A DNA stretch of 64,000 nt from JAYZDF01 sp036337945 (lineage in GTDB: Bacteria; Myxococcota; Kuafuiibacteriia; Kuafuiibacteriales; Kuafuiibacteriaceae): assembly GCA_036337945.1 (NCBI GenBank), contig JAYZDF010000043.1, forward strand, positions 1 through 64,000, read 5' to 3'. Below the pieces are notes generated by a model. The model was not told the origin of the DNA. It saw only the letters and a list, made by a program, of their open reading frames with translations, and did no database searches. This document shows positions 1 to 9,084 of this stretch, one piece after another (the first letter of the stretch is position 1; the number at the start of each line of letters is the position of its first letter). Both the position numbers and the translations under genes were made by a program.

Positions 1-1600
1 AATCGTTGATCAAGCAATCGTCGCCGCCCTCGTTTCGAATTCTGAAACCCTGAGTCGTTTCACGAAGAACTTGAACGATACCCAAGTTGAGACTCACTGG
101 CTCAAGGCTGTAGCGACACGGAGGAAGGTTCAAGCCCTCGCCCGTCAATTCGACGATGACTTCCGGTTCATCGGAGTCATCGCTCATGATGAGAACTTGA
201 CTCGTGACGGTGCCTTCGTTGGTCGGCATAAAGGTGACTTCGATGATTTTCGACCCGCCATCTGGAATTGCGTCAGAGACGGTATCGACGGTAAAATTAC
301 CGGTTCCAGCGAGGTCTCCATTGATGGAGGAAATCGTCAGTGTAGAGTAGCCGTTATTTGAAACTAAAATACGTTTCTTTCCTACAGTTCCTAAAACAAT
401 CTGTCCGAAGTTTAGGGTCCGCGGTGTGACCTCAATATCAGGTCCACCGGCTTTTCCTTGAAGAGGAATTTGGGTCGTTTCTAGGTCTCGATTGGCACGT
501 GGGTTCTTGCCACTAATTTCAAGTGTGGCACGAAGTACATCCCCGACATTGGTGAGAGTCGGAGAAAAAGTGGTCTCGACGGTAAATTCAGCACCCGGTG
601 CAAGATTCGCTGGGTTTCCTTGATATGGCGCAACAGAAAACTCATCGCTGCCTCCGATAGCGAGTCTCCAGCCGGTAATCGTGACCGATTCAGAAGCAAT
701 ATTTTTACATGTGGTAGGGACTGTAAGGCTTGCGTTTGGATTTACATCACCGAAATCGATTTGAGAAGGTGTGCACTCCAGGGCGCTGTTCGTTCCTTGT
801 CCGGTCAACTTTACCTTTTTTTTGCAAAATGAATTGTCACAGTTAGAGATAGTCCATTCTCCTTCGTCCGGCTGGTTGCTCGAAGATGGGTCAGGAACAT
901 ATCGCAGCTGAACAGTTATAAAACCACCGGGAGCGAGTAAATCGCCTTCTGGCAACAATGAGCCGTTCGGCTGAATGGGCGAAACAACTTCAAATCGACC
1001 GCGGCCGCTCGTATTTTTGATTTCAGCCTTTCCGGAACCGTCGATCTTCGTGTTGACGCTCACGGCAATAGGTAAAACATTCGTGATTTTCACATCAATA
1101 GTGCGGCTAGAGCCAACGAGAACAGAACCGAAATCAACCGGGTCTGGCTCGACAATGAGACCCGAAGTCACGCCGCGACCACTCACGTTGACCGTGAATG
1201 TTTTGCAGTCACCAATGTCGCAGTCGTACGTAAGCTTGAAGAATGAAGTCACTTTGGACTCTTGATCTTTAAGAGGCTGAAAAGAGACCTTGAGCAAGTG
1301 TTTGGAATTGGGACCAATTGATACCCTTGGGTCGCTGATTTTGAATTCGTAATCAGGGGTGGTCCAGTTCTCACCATATTCCACGCTATTAATTTCCGTT
1401 GTGCCGTCGCCTTCGTTGCGAAGTTCAAACTCGATTTCACTCGTGATACCGCGTTGAACATCACCGAAATCGATCGCAGTCTCGGCTTTGAGATCACCCA
1501 ATGCCTGGGTAACAGCTAAGTCATCACCACATCCGACGGAGATAGATGCGAGTGCTGTAAATGTAAGAAGTTGAGCGACAATTTGCTTATGTTTGGTCAT
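1..1600 (-). CDS. Lipoprotein with repeated ASH (choice-of-anchor D-like) domains, 3' end outside window
   Basis: The frame is open from an ATG at 1600 to the window edge, giving about 533 residues with the C-terminus missing. The N-terminus is a lipoprotein signal with a lipobox SVGC (Cys24), so the protein is probably anchored in an outer or inner membrane leaflet and exposed outside the cytoplasm. Immunoglobulin-like units follow, each opening with the ASH/SPD-2/Hydin signature: DFGDVQRG, DFGSVLVG, DFGDVNPN, NFGQIVLG and NLGIVQV, about every 95-110 residues. The reading frame was checked at both ends and in the middle. Repeated beta-sandwich proteins of this type are common in Myxococcota-like surface proteomes and usually serve as structural or adhesive scaffolds. 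The specific role is unknown. The upstream region holds phased repeats described separately. Confidence 0.85.
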   Translation of the reverse strand, partial: MTKHKQIVAQLLTFTALASISVGCGDDLAVTQALGDLKAETAIDFGDVQRGITSEIEFELRNEGDGTTEINSVEYGENWTTPDYEFKISDPRVSIGPNSKHLLKVSFQPLKDQESKVTSFFKLTYDCDIGDCKTFTVNVSGRGVTSGLIVEPDPVDFGSVLVGSSRTIDVKITNVLPIAVSVNTKIDGSGKAEIKNTSGRGRFEVVSPIQPNGSLLPEGDLLAPGGFITVQLRYVPDPSSSNQPDEGEWTISNCDNSFCKKKVKLTGQGTNSALECTPSQIDFGDVNPNASLTVPTTCKNIASESVTITGWRLAIGGSDEFSVAPYQGNPANLAPGAEFTVETTFSPTLTNVGDVLRATLEISGKNPRANRDLETTQIPLQGKAGGPDIEVTPRTLNFGQIVLGTVGKKRILVSNNGYSTLTISSINGDLAGTGNFTVDTVSDAIPDGGSKIIEVTFMPTNEGTVTSQVLIMSDDSDEPEVIVELTGEGLNLPPCRYSLEPVSLNLGIVQVLRETTQGFRIRNEGGDDCLIND

Positions 1601-1723
1601 TACCTGATCCCTTTTTTATGATTACGCGCGAAACCGTAAGGTTTGGCGGAAAAACCATTGTTATCGACTATCACGGCTCAAAAAAGATGGTCAATCGGCG
1701 ATCCTGAAGGCTCTGGCAGATTC

Positions 1724-1778
1724 CGCAGTGGTCCAAAATTCTTGAGTAGTGGCCAATCTTTGTTTAAGTAGTGGCTGG
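1724..1778. promoter_or_regulatory. Three helically phased AGTGG repeats upstream of the ASH lipoprotein gene
   Basis: AGTGG occurs at 1727, 1748 and 1770, that is at 21 and 22 base intervals, in the contexts CAGTGGTCC, TAGTGGCCA and TAGTGGCTG. They lie 127-178 bases upstream of the ATG at 1600, in the 209-base gap after cpoB. Spacing close to two helical turns would put them on one face of the DNA, as for a regulator array. Function is inferred only from spacing. Confidence 0.3.
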
Positions 1779-1809
1779 TGCTGGGTTTGAGGCCAGACCA
1801 ATCCTGATT

Positions 1810-2637
1810 TTAAGACTTTCGTAGTTTTTTGAGCCGAGCGCGCGCTTTCTTCGCCGCCTTAGATTTCGGAAACTTTTTTATCGCGGTGCGATAGAAGAGC
1901 TTGGCATCTTGGTTCATTTTTAAGGCTTCGAAGCATTCTCCAATTCGGAGATAGGCGTCTGGTGCTCGCTTCGACTTTGCGTATTTCTTGTGTATTTCTG
2001 AATAGATACGGGCAGCACGCTTGTAGTTTTTCTCCAGAAAGAACGTCTCGCCTAGCCAGTACTGACCATCGGCTTTGTATTTAGCGAGTGCCTTGTTTTT
2101 TCCAGTTCTTCTGAGAAATTCTTGGATTAATCCACGAGCCGCTTCGGGATTACCTGAATTCACTTGCTCTTTGACCTGACTGAAAACGCTATCAGGGTTT
2201 GCGAGGAGCTGTTCCCTTTCTTTGGCGGCTTCAATCGCCCGCGCTTTTTCCTCTTCGCTTTTGGCCGTGGCGATTTTGTTTTGTTCGGTCAAATGGGCAA
2301 TCTCTTGTTCGATGGTCTGTGTTCGGTCGCGGGTCCCTTCGAGGAGACCTTTCAAAGTGGCCATTTCCTGCATGAGGTTGTCGACCTGAACGCCAAGATC
2401 AGCATCGTTTCGCCGAAGAGATCTCTGGAATTGAGCCATAGCCTCTTTGACGGTTTCAAGCTGGTCGGTTTGCTGATCGGCCAGAGTCTGCTGAGCTTGA
2501 AGTGTTTTCTGCAGCGCCTGAAGCTGGGTAGTCAGAGCATAGACTTCGTTGGCCAGCTGTTCGCCATCTTCTCGCGGGTAATGTGCGCAGCCCGAACTGA
2601 AAGCGACGCTCAGTACAATAATCAGATGAATGCGCAT
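1810..2637 (-). CDS. cpoB: CpoB/YbgF-like Tol-Pal accessory lipoprotein
   Basis: A 275-residue lipoprotein starting at the ATG at 2637. An in-frame start 14 codons upstream would run into pal. The signal ends in SSGCAHY, with the lipidated Cys about residue 17. Residues about 25-135 are Gln/Leu-rich heptads predicted to form a coiled coil. The C-terminal 110 residues form tetratricopeptide repeats (YWLGETFFLEKNYKRAARIY, then PDAYLRIGECFEAL). This is the CpoB/YbgF layout, in which a trimerising coil precedes TPRs and the protein links the Tol-Pal system to peptidoglycan synthesis at division. It starts 5 bases after the stop of the Pal-like gene, so the two are one operon. No tolQRAB genes are in the window. 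The lipoprotein form differs from the soluble periplasmic enterobacterial protein. Confidence 0.8.
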   Translation of the reverse strand: MRIHLIIVLSVAFSSGCAHYPREDGEQLANEVYALTTQLQALQKTLQAQQTLADQQTDQLETVKEAMAQFQRSLRRNDADLGVQVDNLMQEMATLKGLLEGTRDRTQTIEQEIAHLTEQNKIATAKSEEEKARAIEAAKEREQLLANPDSVFSQVKEQVNSGNPEAARGLIQEFLRRTGKNKALAKYKADGQYWLGETFFLEKNYKRAARIYSEIHKKYAKSKRAPDAYLRIGECFEALKMNQDAKLFYRTAIKKFPKSKAAKKARARLKKLRKS

Positions 2638-2642
2638 CGTGG

Positions 2643-3416
2643 CTACTCGAGAAATTGCGCTCTGCGGTTTCGAGACCAAGCATCTTCGGTACTCTCATTG
2701 TCGATAGGCTCGAGTTCTCCCTTACTCACAATTTGGAGACGTGAACGAGAAACGCCAAGACTAATCAAATATTTACGCACAGAACGAGCGCGTTCTTCAC
2801 CTAGCGACAAATTGTATTCTTCGGTTCCTCGCTCATCGCAATGACCCTCAATCGTAATCACGCCCGTCTTGGCTTGGATACAATCAGCGATAGCCTGCAG
2901 TTTTTCGCGGCTATCGATAGTCAATTGGGACCGATTGAATTCGAATTCTACATTTGTTAATTCACAGGTGTCGGCGAGCGAGCGACTTGCATTTTCCACC
3001 TTCGCGCATCGACCACTGGAGCAGCTCATTCCTGCACCACAATCAGTCGGGCCTGCGCAAGCGAGTTCATCTACACACTTGTTTTCACTACATTTTAGCC
3101 CTGTTCCACATTCATTCGTGGCTTGACATTCCAACTTACATTTACCCGATTTGCAGACTTTACTCGCTTCGCAATCCGAGTTCTCGGTGCACTCGGCCTT
3201 GGGCTCGCAACGCCCGCCATTACATCGGTCGGTAGCTGCGCACTGACTGTCGTCACGGCATTGTTGACAGGTGTTTTCAACGCATACTTCTGATTTTTCT
3301 GCGCAATGCGCGTCTTTCTTGCATTCTGGATACGTTGGTGTGCATCCCCACAAGGATAAAGCGAACAATACGGCCATAAGCGCGGTGAAATGGCTGGGTT
3401 TCTGCAGTGTTACCAT
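2643..3416 (-). CDS. pal: Pal-like OmpA-family lipoprotein with a cysteine-rich repeat region
   Basis: A lipobox SLWGC is followed by about 120 residues built from five four-cysteine units of pattern C-x5-C-x5/6-C-x4-C. After these comes a C-terminal OmpA/Pal domain with the peptidoglycan-binding signature GHCDERGTEEYNLSLGEERA. Pal binds diaminopimelate in peptidoglycan and tethers the outer membrane as part of Tol-Pal. The Cys-rich region, with 20 cysteines plus three in the OmpA domain, is not part of classical Pal and probably folds through disulfides in the periplasm or outside the cell. I chose the ATG at 3416 because it gives a normal 25-residue lipoprotein signal. A GTG at 3464 has a much better ribosome binding site (AGAAGG, 7 bases away) but would add a long N-region. 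cpoB follows directly. Confidence 0.8.
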   Translation of the reverse strand: MVTLQKPSHFTALMAVLFALSLWGCTPTYPECKKDAHCAEKSEVCVENTCQQCRDDSQCAATDRCNGGRCEPKAECTENSDCEASKVCKSGKCKLECQATNECGTGLKCSENKCVDELACAGPTDCGAGMSCSSGRCAKVENASRSLADTCELTNVEFEFNRSQLTIDSREKLQAIADCIQAKTGVITIEGHCDERGTEEYNLSLGEERARSVRKYLISLGVSRSRLQIVSKGELEPIDNESTEDAWSRNRRAQFLE

Positions 3417-3508
3417 CGCAGATGAGCTAAACGGGCGGAACATTTCAGTCAAGCGTAGGTTCACATTCTTGCCTTCTATCTTCAAAACGGGTGGAATGTG
3501 AGAGACTA

Positions 3509-4828
3509 ATGTACAAGGCACATTTTACTTGTTTCGCCGGATGCCCGGTAAGTTTCCCTCTAGACCAGGTCATTTACCGATGTCCACAATGCGGCTCACT
3601 CCTTGATGTTGAACATGATGTGAGCACTCTCAAAAATAAATCCGCTCGGGAATGGAAGAATACTTTCGACCAGCGCTGGATGAAAACCAAATGGCCATAC
3701 GGCTCGGGTGTTTGGGGAAAGAAAGAATGGGTCTATCCGCACATTTCTGACGAAAGTGTGGTCAGTTTTGCCGAAGGTGGAAGCAATTTGTTTCGAGCCG
3801 CGGCGTATGGGCGGTCCATTGGATGTGAAGATCTCTGGGTAAAACAATGCGGAACCTCACACACCGGTTCATTCAAAGACCTAGGGATGACTGTCTTAGT
3901 TTCCGCTGTCCAGGAAATGATAAAGCGCGGGAAATCAATTCGGGCCATCGCCTGCGCAAGTACAGGAGATACATCAGCCGCGCTCGCCGCCTACTGTGCT
4001 TCGGCGGGGATTCCATCTTTGGTTCTTCTGCCGAAAGGAAAAGTATCCATTGCTCAACTCATCCAACCACTCACCAATGGCGCGACCGTTTTATCGTTAG
4101 ACACCGACTTTGATGGGTGTATGAAAATTGTCCAACAGATCACAGAGCAAGGCGATATTTATCTCGCCAACTCAATGAACAGCCTGAGGATCGAAGGCCA
4201 GAAAACAGTCGCGATTGAAATTGTGCAGCAGTTCGACTGGGAAGTACCCGATTGGATTGTGATACCGGGAGGAAACCTCGGAAATGTGTACGCGCTCGGT
4301 AAAGGCTTGATGCTCATGAATGACTTGGGCCTGATCGATCGGTTACCAAGACTTTGCGTAGCCCAGGCGCAGCACGCGAATCCACTTTATCAAGCATACA
4401 AAAAGGGATTCGAAAATTTTGAACCCATGACTGCCAAAACCACTGCCGCCAGCGCAATTCAAATCGGTAATCCTGTGAGTATTCACCGAGCGATTCGAGT
4501 ACTCAAAAAAACTAACGGCATGGTCGAACAAGCCAGCGAACATGAACTTGCTGATGCAGTAGCGAGAGCTGATCAGACGGGGATGTACAATTGTCCACAT
4601 ACCGGTGTCGCGCTCGCCGCGACGGAAAAACTAATCAAAGCTGGACACATTGAACCCTCGAATAAGGTCGTTGTTGTCAGTACTGCCCACGGATTAAAAT
4701 TCACAGAATTTAAGCGTTCATATCATCAATCCTCACTCGCGGGCGCGCAGAGCAATCACGCGAATACACCCGTTGAAGTACCAAACGACCTCGATGCGGT
4801 AAGAAGGGCTATCGATAAGCATACTTAG
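3509..4828 (+). CDS. thrC: Threonine synthase
   Basis: A 439-residue PLP enzyme that converts O-phosphohomoserine to threonine, the last step of the threonine pathway. The N-terminus carries a zinc-ribbon-like pair CFAGCP and CPQCGS, seen in archaeal/deltaproteobacterial-type threonine synthases. The PLP lysine lies in HTGSFKDLG, the Ser/Thr phosphate-binding loop in CASTGDTSAAL, and a late STAHGLKFTEF motif is present. Length agrees with the family. The ATG at 3509 is preferred over one 18 bases upstream because GAGAG lies just before it and the domain begins directly after. The gene is divergent from pal and convergent with trkH, 20 bases apart. No other threonine genes are nearby. Confidence 0.9.
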   Translation: MYKAHFTCFAGCPVSFPLDQVIYRCPQCGSLLDVEHDVSTLKNKSAREWKNTFDQRWMKTKWPYGSGVWGKKEWVYPHISDESVVSFAEGGSNLFRAAAYGRSIGCEDLWVKQCGTSHTGSFKDLGMTVLVSAVQEMIKRGKSIRAIACASTGDTSAALAAYCASAGIPSLVLLPKGKVSIAQLIQPLTNGATVLSLDTDFDGCMKIVQQITEQGDIYLANSMNSLRIEGQKTVAIEIVQQFDWEVPDWIVIPGGNLGNVYALGKGLMLMNDLGLIDRLPRLCVAQAQHANPLYQAYKKGFENFEPMTAKTTAASAIQIGNPVSIHRAIRVLKKTNGMVEQASEHELADAVARADQTGMYNCPHTGVALAATEKLIKAGHIEPSNKVVVVSTAHGLKFTEFKRSYHQSSLAGAQSNHANTPVEVPNDLDAVRRAIDKHT

Positions 4829-4848
4829 TCAATGACTGAGGAGATAAG

Positions 4849-6309
4849 CTAACGCTGCCAAAAACGAGGCACGAGTAACACGAGCAAAGTGTAAATTTCT
4901 AATCGGCCAAGAAGCATACAAAAAGAAAGCACGTACAACCCGAAACTCGAAAGGTCAGAAAAGGTTTGTGAAGGACCAACCTGACCAAGTCCAGGGCCAA
5001 TAGAATTCATCGCACTGATTGCGGCGGTAAAAGCGCTAATGATATCTAGTCCCGTTGCCGCGAGAACAAGGCTCGCAACAAGAATAGCAATGAAGTACAA
5101 CAAGTAGAATCCCAAAACCGACTCAATGATTTCTCGCGAAACGAGCTTCTTTCCCATTCGCAGAGTCTGAACCAACTTCGGACGAATGATTCGGTTCATC
5201 TGGATACCAGCATGCTTGGCAACGACATATAAACGCACAACTTTGGACCCGCCAGCCGTCGAGCCTGCACACCCGCCAATAAACATTAGACCGAGCAAAA
5301 TCAATTTGGCAAAAGACGGCCATTGGTCAAAGTCCGTGGTACCAAACCCAGTGGTTGTCATAATCGATACTGTTTGAAAGCTTGCATCCAAAACCGCCTC
5401 GAGAACTCCATCGTGTCGTCCCGAGAAGATTAAAGATGCGGCGATCATTACGGTCGATATCAACATCAGCAAGGAATACAGACGTACCTCTGGGGATTGA
5501 ATGAGTCGCTTCGGTTCTCTGCCTATTGTGGCCCTAAACAGCAGAATAAAATTGAGGCCAGATAGAAACATAAAAACAATTATGATGAGTTCTACAGCAA
5601 CGCTTTCAAAGGCGGCAATCGATAGGTTCCTGGTGGAAAAACCTCCGGTTGCGATTGTGGCCATAGCATGATTGACCGCGTCAAACGCTGACATGTCAGC
5701 CGCGAATAAAAGGGCAGCTTGTATTAACGTCATTCCAACATACAAGCCCCAAAGTTTCCGCGCTGTATCTGCAATGCGTGGCGCTAACTTTTCGGATTCA
5801 AGTCCGCTCGTTTCAGCTTCCACGAGCTGCATACCTGCTACGGCCAACTCAGGCAAAATAGCGACCGACAGAACAATAATGCCCATCCCGCCAATCCAGT
5901 GAGAGAGAGATCTCGCAAAAAGAATAGAAGCCGAAAGCGCCTCTACATCGCGCGCGACTGTAGCGCCGGTTGTTGTGTATCCCGACATGGATTCGAAGAA
6001 AGAATGTGCAAAGCCTTCAAATTCACCTGTCAGATAGTAGGCGATTGAAGTGAGCGTGACAATACTGAGCCATGCAACCGTGACCGCAAGCAGGCCTTCA
6101 CGGCGACGCAGCCCAGAATACGTTTCTGGAGATTTTCGTGCGTGGCGAATAGAAGCAGCCGATAGACCGAAGCTCAAGGCCACCGTCGAAAGCCAAGTCC
6201 ACCACAGACCGTCGCCGTAGATCAAAGAGATCGCCAACGGCAAAACAAGGGTCAAAGCACAAAACGCGAAAAACCGACTAAATATCCGACTTAGAACGAA
6301 AATACGCAT
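4849..6309 (-). CDS. trkH: TrkH/KtrB-type potassium uptake channel subunit
   Basis: A 486-residue polytopic membrane protein with the four pore-loop repeats of the SKT superfamily. Selectivity-filter segments are visible as TTTGATV, ATGGFST, TTTGFGT and SMNSIGPGLG, one per M1-P-M2 repeat. It forms the K+ translocating subunit in the cytoplasmic membrane and works with the cytosolic TrkA, encoded 2 bases upstream on the same strand. The N-terminus begins with a basic segment and a first transmembrane helix. Length matches TrkH (about 480 residues). Confidence 0.9.
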   Translation of the reverse strand: MRIFVLSRIFSRFFAFCALTLVLPLAISLIYGDGLWWTWLSTVALSFGLSAASIRHARKSPETYSGLRRREGLLAVTVAWLSIVTLTSIAYYLTGEFEGFAHSFFESMSGYTTTGATVARDVEALSASILFARSLSHWIGGMGIIVLSVAILPELAVAGMQLVEAETSGLESEKLAPRIADTARKLWGLYVGMTLIQAALLFAADMSAFDAVNHAMATIATGGFSTRNLSIAAFESVAVELIIIVFMFLSGLNFILLFRATIGREPKRLIQSPEVRLYSLLMLISTVMIAASLIFSGRHDGVLEAVLDASFQTVSIMTTTGFGTTDFDQWPSFAKLILLGLMFIGGCAGSTAGGSKVVRLYVVAKHAGIQMNRIIRPKLVQTLRMGKKLVSREIIESVLGFYLLYFIAILVASLVLAATGLDIISAFTAAISAMNSIGPGLGQVGPSQTFSDLSSFGLYVLSFCMLLGRLEIYTLLVLLVPRFWQR

Positions 6310-6311
6310 GG

Positions 6312-7655
6312 CTAGGAAAGCAACTTGTCGACCTGACTCATAGCGTCTGGCAGAGCGATAATAAGTAAATCATCACCGGCCTTCAGCACAGTTCCTCCTC
6401 TCGCAATCGAGGCTTGTCCGTCACGGATCACCGCTCCCACGAGAGAATTCTGCGGAAAATCTATGTCCCTGAGCGCTTTACCGACTACGCGAGACGCATT
6501 TGCACTTACACGAACCTGCATGATCTCACCTTCGTGTTCGGCAAGCATATGCGAAGCGACACCACCTTTATGAACATATTGAAGAATCGATTCTGCCACC
6601 GCCTGATGTGGACTGATCAGCGCATCCACACCCAATTTGTGAGCAAGCGGTGCATAAGCTGGTTTATCTGACCGCACGATAACCTTCTTCGCTCCCTGAC
6701 TTTTGGCAAAAAGCCCAACAATCAAAGCTTTCTCTGCATCGTCGATCAGGACGACCACAGCGTCAGCACGCTCTTGAAGTTCTGTCTTTATAAGATCAGG
6801 GTCCGTGCCATCACCGTTTAAAACAACAGACCGATTAAGTTCGGTTGATATTAGCTCTGCACGTGCAAGATCTTTCTCAATAATCGTGGGTGTGTACCCT
6901 CTTCTCTCTAATTCACGTGCCAAGTGAAAGCCGATGGTGCCTCCCCCAACGATCAGTACATCTTCAACATGATGCCAGGGCTGCCCTGACAAAATCATAA
7001 ACTCCTCTTTGTTATCGGGTACCGTGAGAATAAATGCTCTCTCACCTGTCCGGAGCTGATCAGTGCCAGTAGGTATTCGTAACCCCTGATCACCATAAAC
7101 CGCGCACACGAGAGACTGCGTACCGAGAACGTCCACCAGCTCAGAAAGTCGCTCATGAACAAAAGGAGAATCTTCACCCAAAGGTAATTCGAGTAACGTG
7201 AGTTCATCGTTGGCCAATCCGAGCATGGAACCAGCACCTTCATACTCGAGCAAACGGACCACTTTCGAAGCAACCGCACGTTCTGGTCCGACCAAGAGAC
7301 TGAGACCCAGATCTTGTGCCCTCAAGGTTGAATGAGAGACAAAGTACTCACTCGCACGTACACGGGCAACCGTCTTCAAGTCGCGCCCGAGACGACCAGC
7401 AGCCATACAGGTAATCAGGTTGACCTCATCGATCTCAGTTACGGCAAGTACAAGGTCTGCTTGATGAATTCCGGCACTCAATAAAGCCTCTTGGTCTACT
7501 CCACTGCCAAGTACAAAGAGAGCATCGAGAGTATTTTCGAGCTCACGGACCGTGGATTCATCCCGCTCGACGATCGCAACGTCATGCTGTTCGGCGATCA
7601 AAATTCGGGCGAGGTAGGTACCGACCTTTCCGGCTCCGACGATGATGATATACAT
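6312..7655 (-). CDS. trkA: Trk potassium uptake regulatory subunit TrkA
   Basis: A 447-residue cytosolic NAD(H)-binding protein with duplicated RCK domains. The two Rossmann glycine motifs are VGAGKVGTYLA near residue 6 and VGGGTIGFHLA near residue 235, each followed by a TrkA-C type beta-rich segment (RVVGKALRDIDFP in the second). TrkA gates TrkH according to nucleotide binding. The ATG at 7655 is the natural start because the first beta strand begins at once. The gene precedes trkH with a 2-base gap, so the pair is cotranscribed. Upstream, 67 bases separate it from the FecR-cluster lipoprotein on the same strand. Confidence 0.93.
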   Translation of the reverse strand: MYIIIVGAGKVGTYLARILIAEQHDVAIVERDESTVRELENTLDALFVLGSGVDQEALLSAGIHQADLVLAVTEIDEVNLITCMAAGRLGRDLKTVARVRASEYFVSHSTLRAQDLGLSLLVGPERAVASKVVRLLEYEGAGSMLGLANDELTLLELPLGEDSPFVHERLSELVDVLGTQSLVCAVYGDQGLRIPTGTDQLRTGERAFILTVPDNKEEFMILSGQPWHHVEDVLIVGGGTIGFHLARELERRGYTPTIIEKDLARAELISTELNRSVVLNGDGTDPDLIKTELQERADAVVVLIDDAEKALIVGLFAKSQGAKKVIVRSDKPAYAPLAHKLGVDALISPHQAVAESILQYVHKGGVASHMLAEHEGEIMQVRVSANASRVVGKALRDIDFPQNSLVGAVIRDGQASIARGGTVLKAGDDLLIIALPDAMSQVDKLLS

Positions 7656-7722
7656 GCTAGGAAATCATCTACAGATTGACGGTGGCGCAAGCAAACAATT
7701 CTTACCAAAAAATGGCATAAGC

Positions 7723-9084
7723 TCAATCCACAAGGGATTCAGCCACCGTGGGAATCGAAACGGTCGACGTAATGGTCTGCGCAATAGCTGTCGACGTCAC
7801 AACAGCCCGGGCAACAAGATCTAGCCCCCGAGGACCGCTCAAACGAGAAATAGCTCGATAACCAAGTCCGTTTTTGAATGTTGCTAGATCGATAGACGGG
7901 CCGCTCGGGAATGTAATCCAGTCGTCAGTCTCAGACATGTCGATTTCGCCAGGCAGTGAAGCACTATACAAACCCTCAGCATCTAAGAGTTCAAAGCGAA
8001 GAGCTGTGGAGCGGGCAAGTTCTGAACTGTCAAATACAGACAGTACTAAATCAGTGGCCGGCCCCGAAGAGTCCCCAGCTTCGAGCAAGTTTAAGTTCCT
8101 GCTTTGCCAAAACGCATTGCCCTCTTCTGTTTGGATCGAAACAATGATTTCAGCACGACCTTTGCAAACCGGCGTCAATACAAGACTCATATTCTCAAGG
8201 TCAATGAACTCACCAGAGTCACGGCTATCATCACTATGAAGACAATCAATCGGCGCTTTTCTAAGTCGCCAGGTTGCCGAAACAGGTCGCCCCAACCCCT
8301 GTATCTCAAGCTCTTGTCTAACCTTCAAGCTTATTGGTTTTCCGACGACCACATTATAAGCCTGAGTTAGAGTACTGCCGTCGACGGTCTCCAATATCAA
8401 CTCGACGGCATCGTTTTTAGTGACACGAGGGAGTGGATTCTCGGTAATTATAAGTTGGGTTACAGACTCAAATTCCGGAGCAACATAAATGCCGCGATCA
8501 TTGTCGATCACCCACGACTCACTTGGAATACTGTCTTTTATGAGACGAACTTTATAGCGACCTGCGGCTAAAACCATTGAGCCGGTTGCCCGCGAAGAAT
8601 TTGCTGGCAGTTCAAGGGGGAAAACTGCAGAGGTGCCTACTTCTGGTTGAATCTCGAGTCGAAGTCCCGCCGCGAACGGGACAGCATCGGGTGTCTCTGC
8701 CACATAAGTCAGGACTCCGGCCCGATTGGCAGTGAGACTGACATCGACCCGGTCGCGATCTAATGGAATCGTCCTGCGGCTGCGGGCCACAAAAGCCGGC
8801 ATGTTTTCAAACTTTTCCGGGCCAGGAGAATCCGTGTAACCAACAGCAGAAAACAGCAATTGTTGCTCGGCAGGTACGCCGAGCAGAACCGCATTCTGCC
8901 CCGCCGTGAGTGTCGCGGTCGCAACCACTTTTTGATTGATTACATCTTGAACAAAGATTGAGAGAGTGGAAACCTGCTCAGGAATAGCATCGAGGGCAAG
9001 AGAGGCCGTTCTAAATTGGGACGAGTCTCCACAAGCGAACATGACGCCAAGAGTGATTATTACGGTTCCTTTAGTCGCCTTCAA
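7723..9084 (-). CDS. Lipoprotein of unknown function, last gene of the smpB-TPR-FecR run
   Basis: A 453-residue protein with an N-terminal lipoprotein-type signal (VMFACGDS, Cys about residue 18), rich in beta-forming Thr/Val/Ser. I do not recognise a family. The start is a TTG at 9084, supported by GAGGTG about 6 bases upstream and by a 14-base overlap with the FecR-domain gene. Tandem Ig-like or choice-of-anchor folds would fit the composition, but no signature is clear. It is likely an extracytoplasmic partner of the FecR and TPR proteins, since their reading frames overlap and would be translated together. Confidence 0.75.
   Translation of the reverse strand: MKATKGTVIITLGVMFACGDSSQFRTASLALDAIPEQVSTLSIFVQDVINQKVVATATLTAGQNAVLLGVPAEQQLLFSAVGYTDSPGPEKFENMPAFVARSRRTIPLDRDRVDVSLTANRAGVLTYVAETPDAVPFAAGLRLEIQPEVGTSAVFPLELPANSSRATGSMVLAAGRYKVRLIKDSIPSESWVIDNDRGIYVAPEFESVTQLIITENPLPRVTKNDAVELILETVDGSTLTQAYNVVVGKPISLKVRQELEIQGLGRPVSATWRLRKAPIDCLHSDDSRDSGEFIDLENMSLVLTPVCKGRAEIIVSIQTEEGNAFWQSRNLNLLEAGDSSGPATDLVLSVFDSSELARSTALRFELLDAEGLYSASLPGEIDMSETDDWITFPSGPSIDLATFKNGLGYRAISRLSGPRGLDLVARAVVTSTAIAQTITSTVSIPTVAESLVD

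Noticed and set aside
2164..2844. 226-codon plus-strand ORF over cpoB and pal
   Set aside because: It is a shadow of two clear genes on the other strand, with no domain or ribosome binding site.
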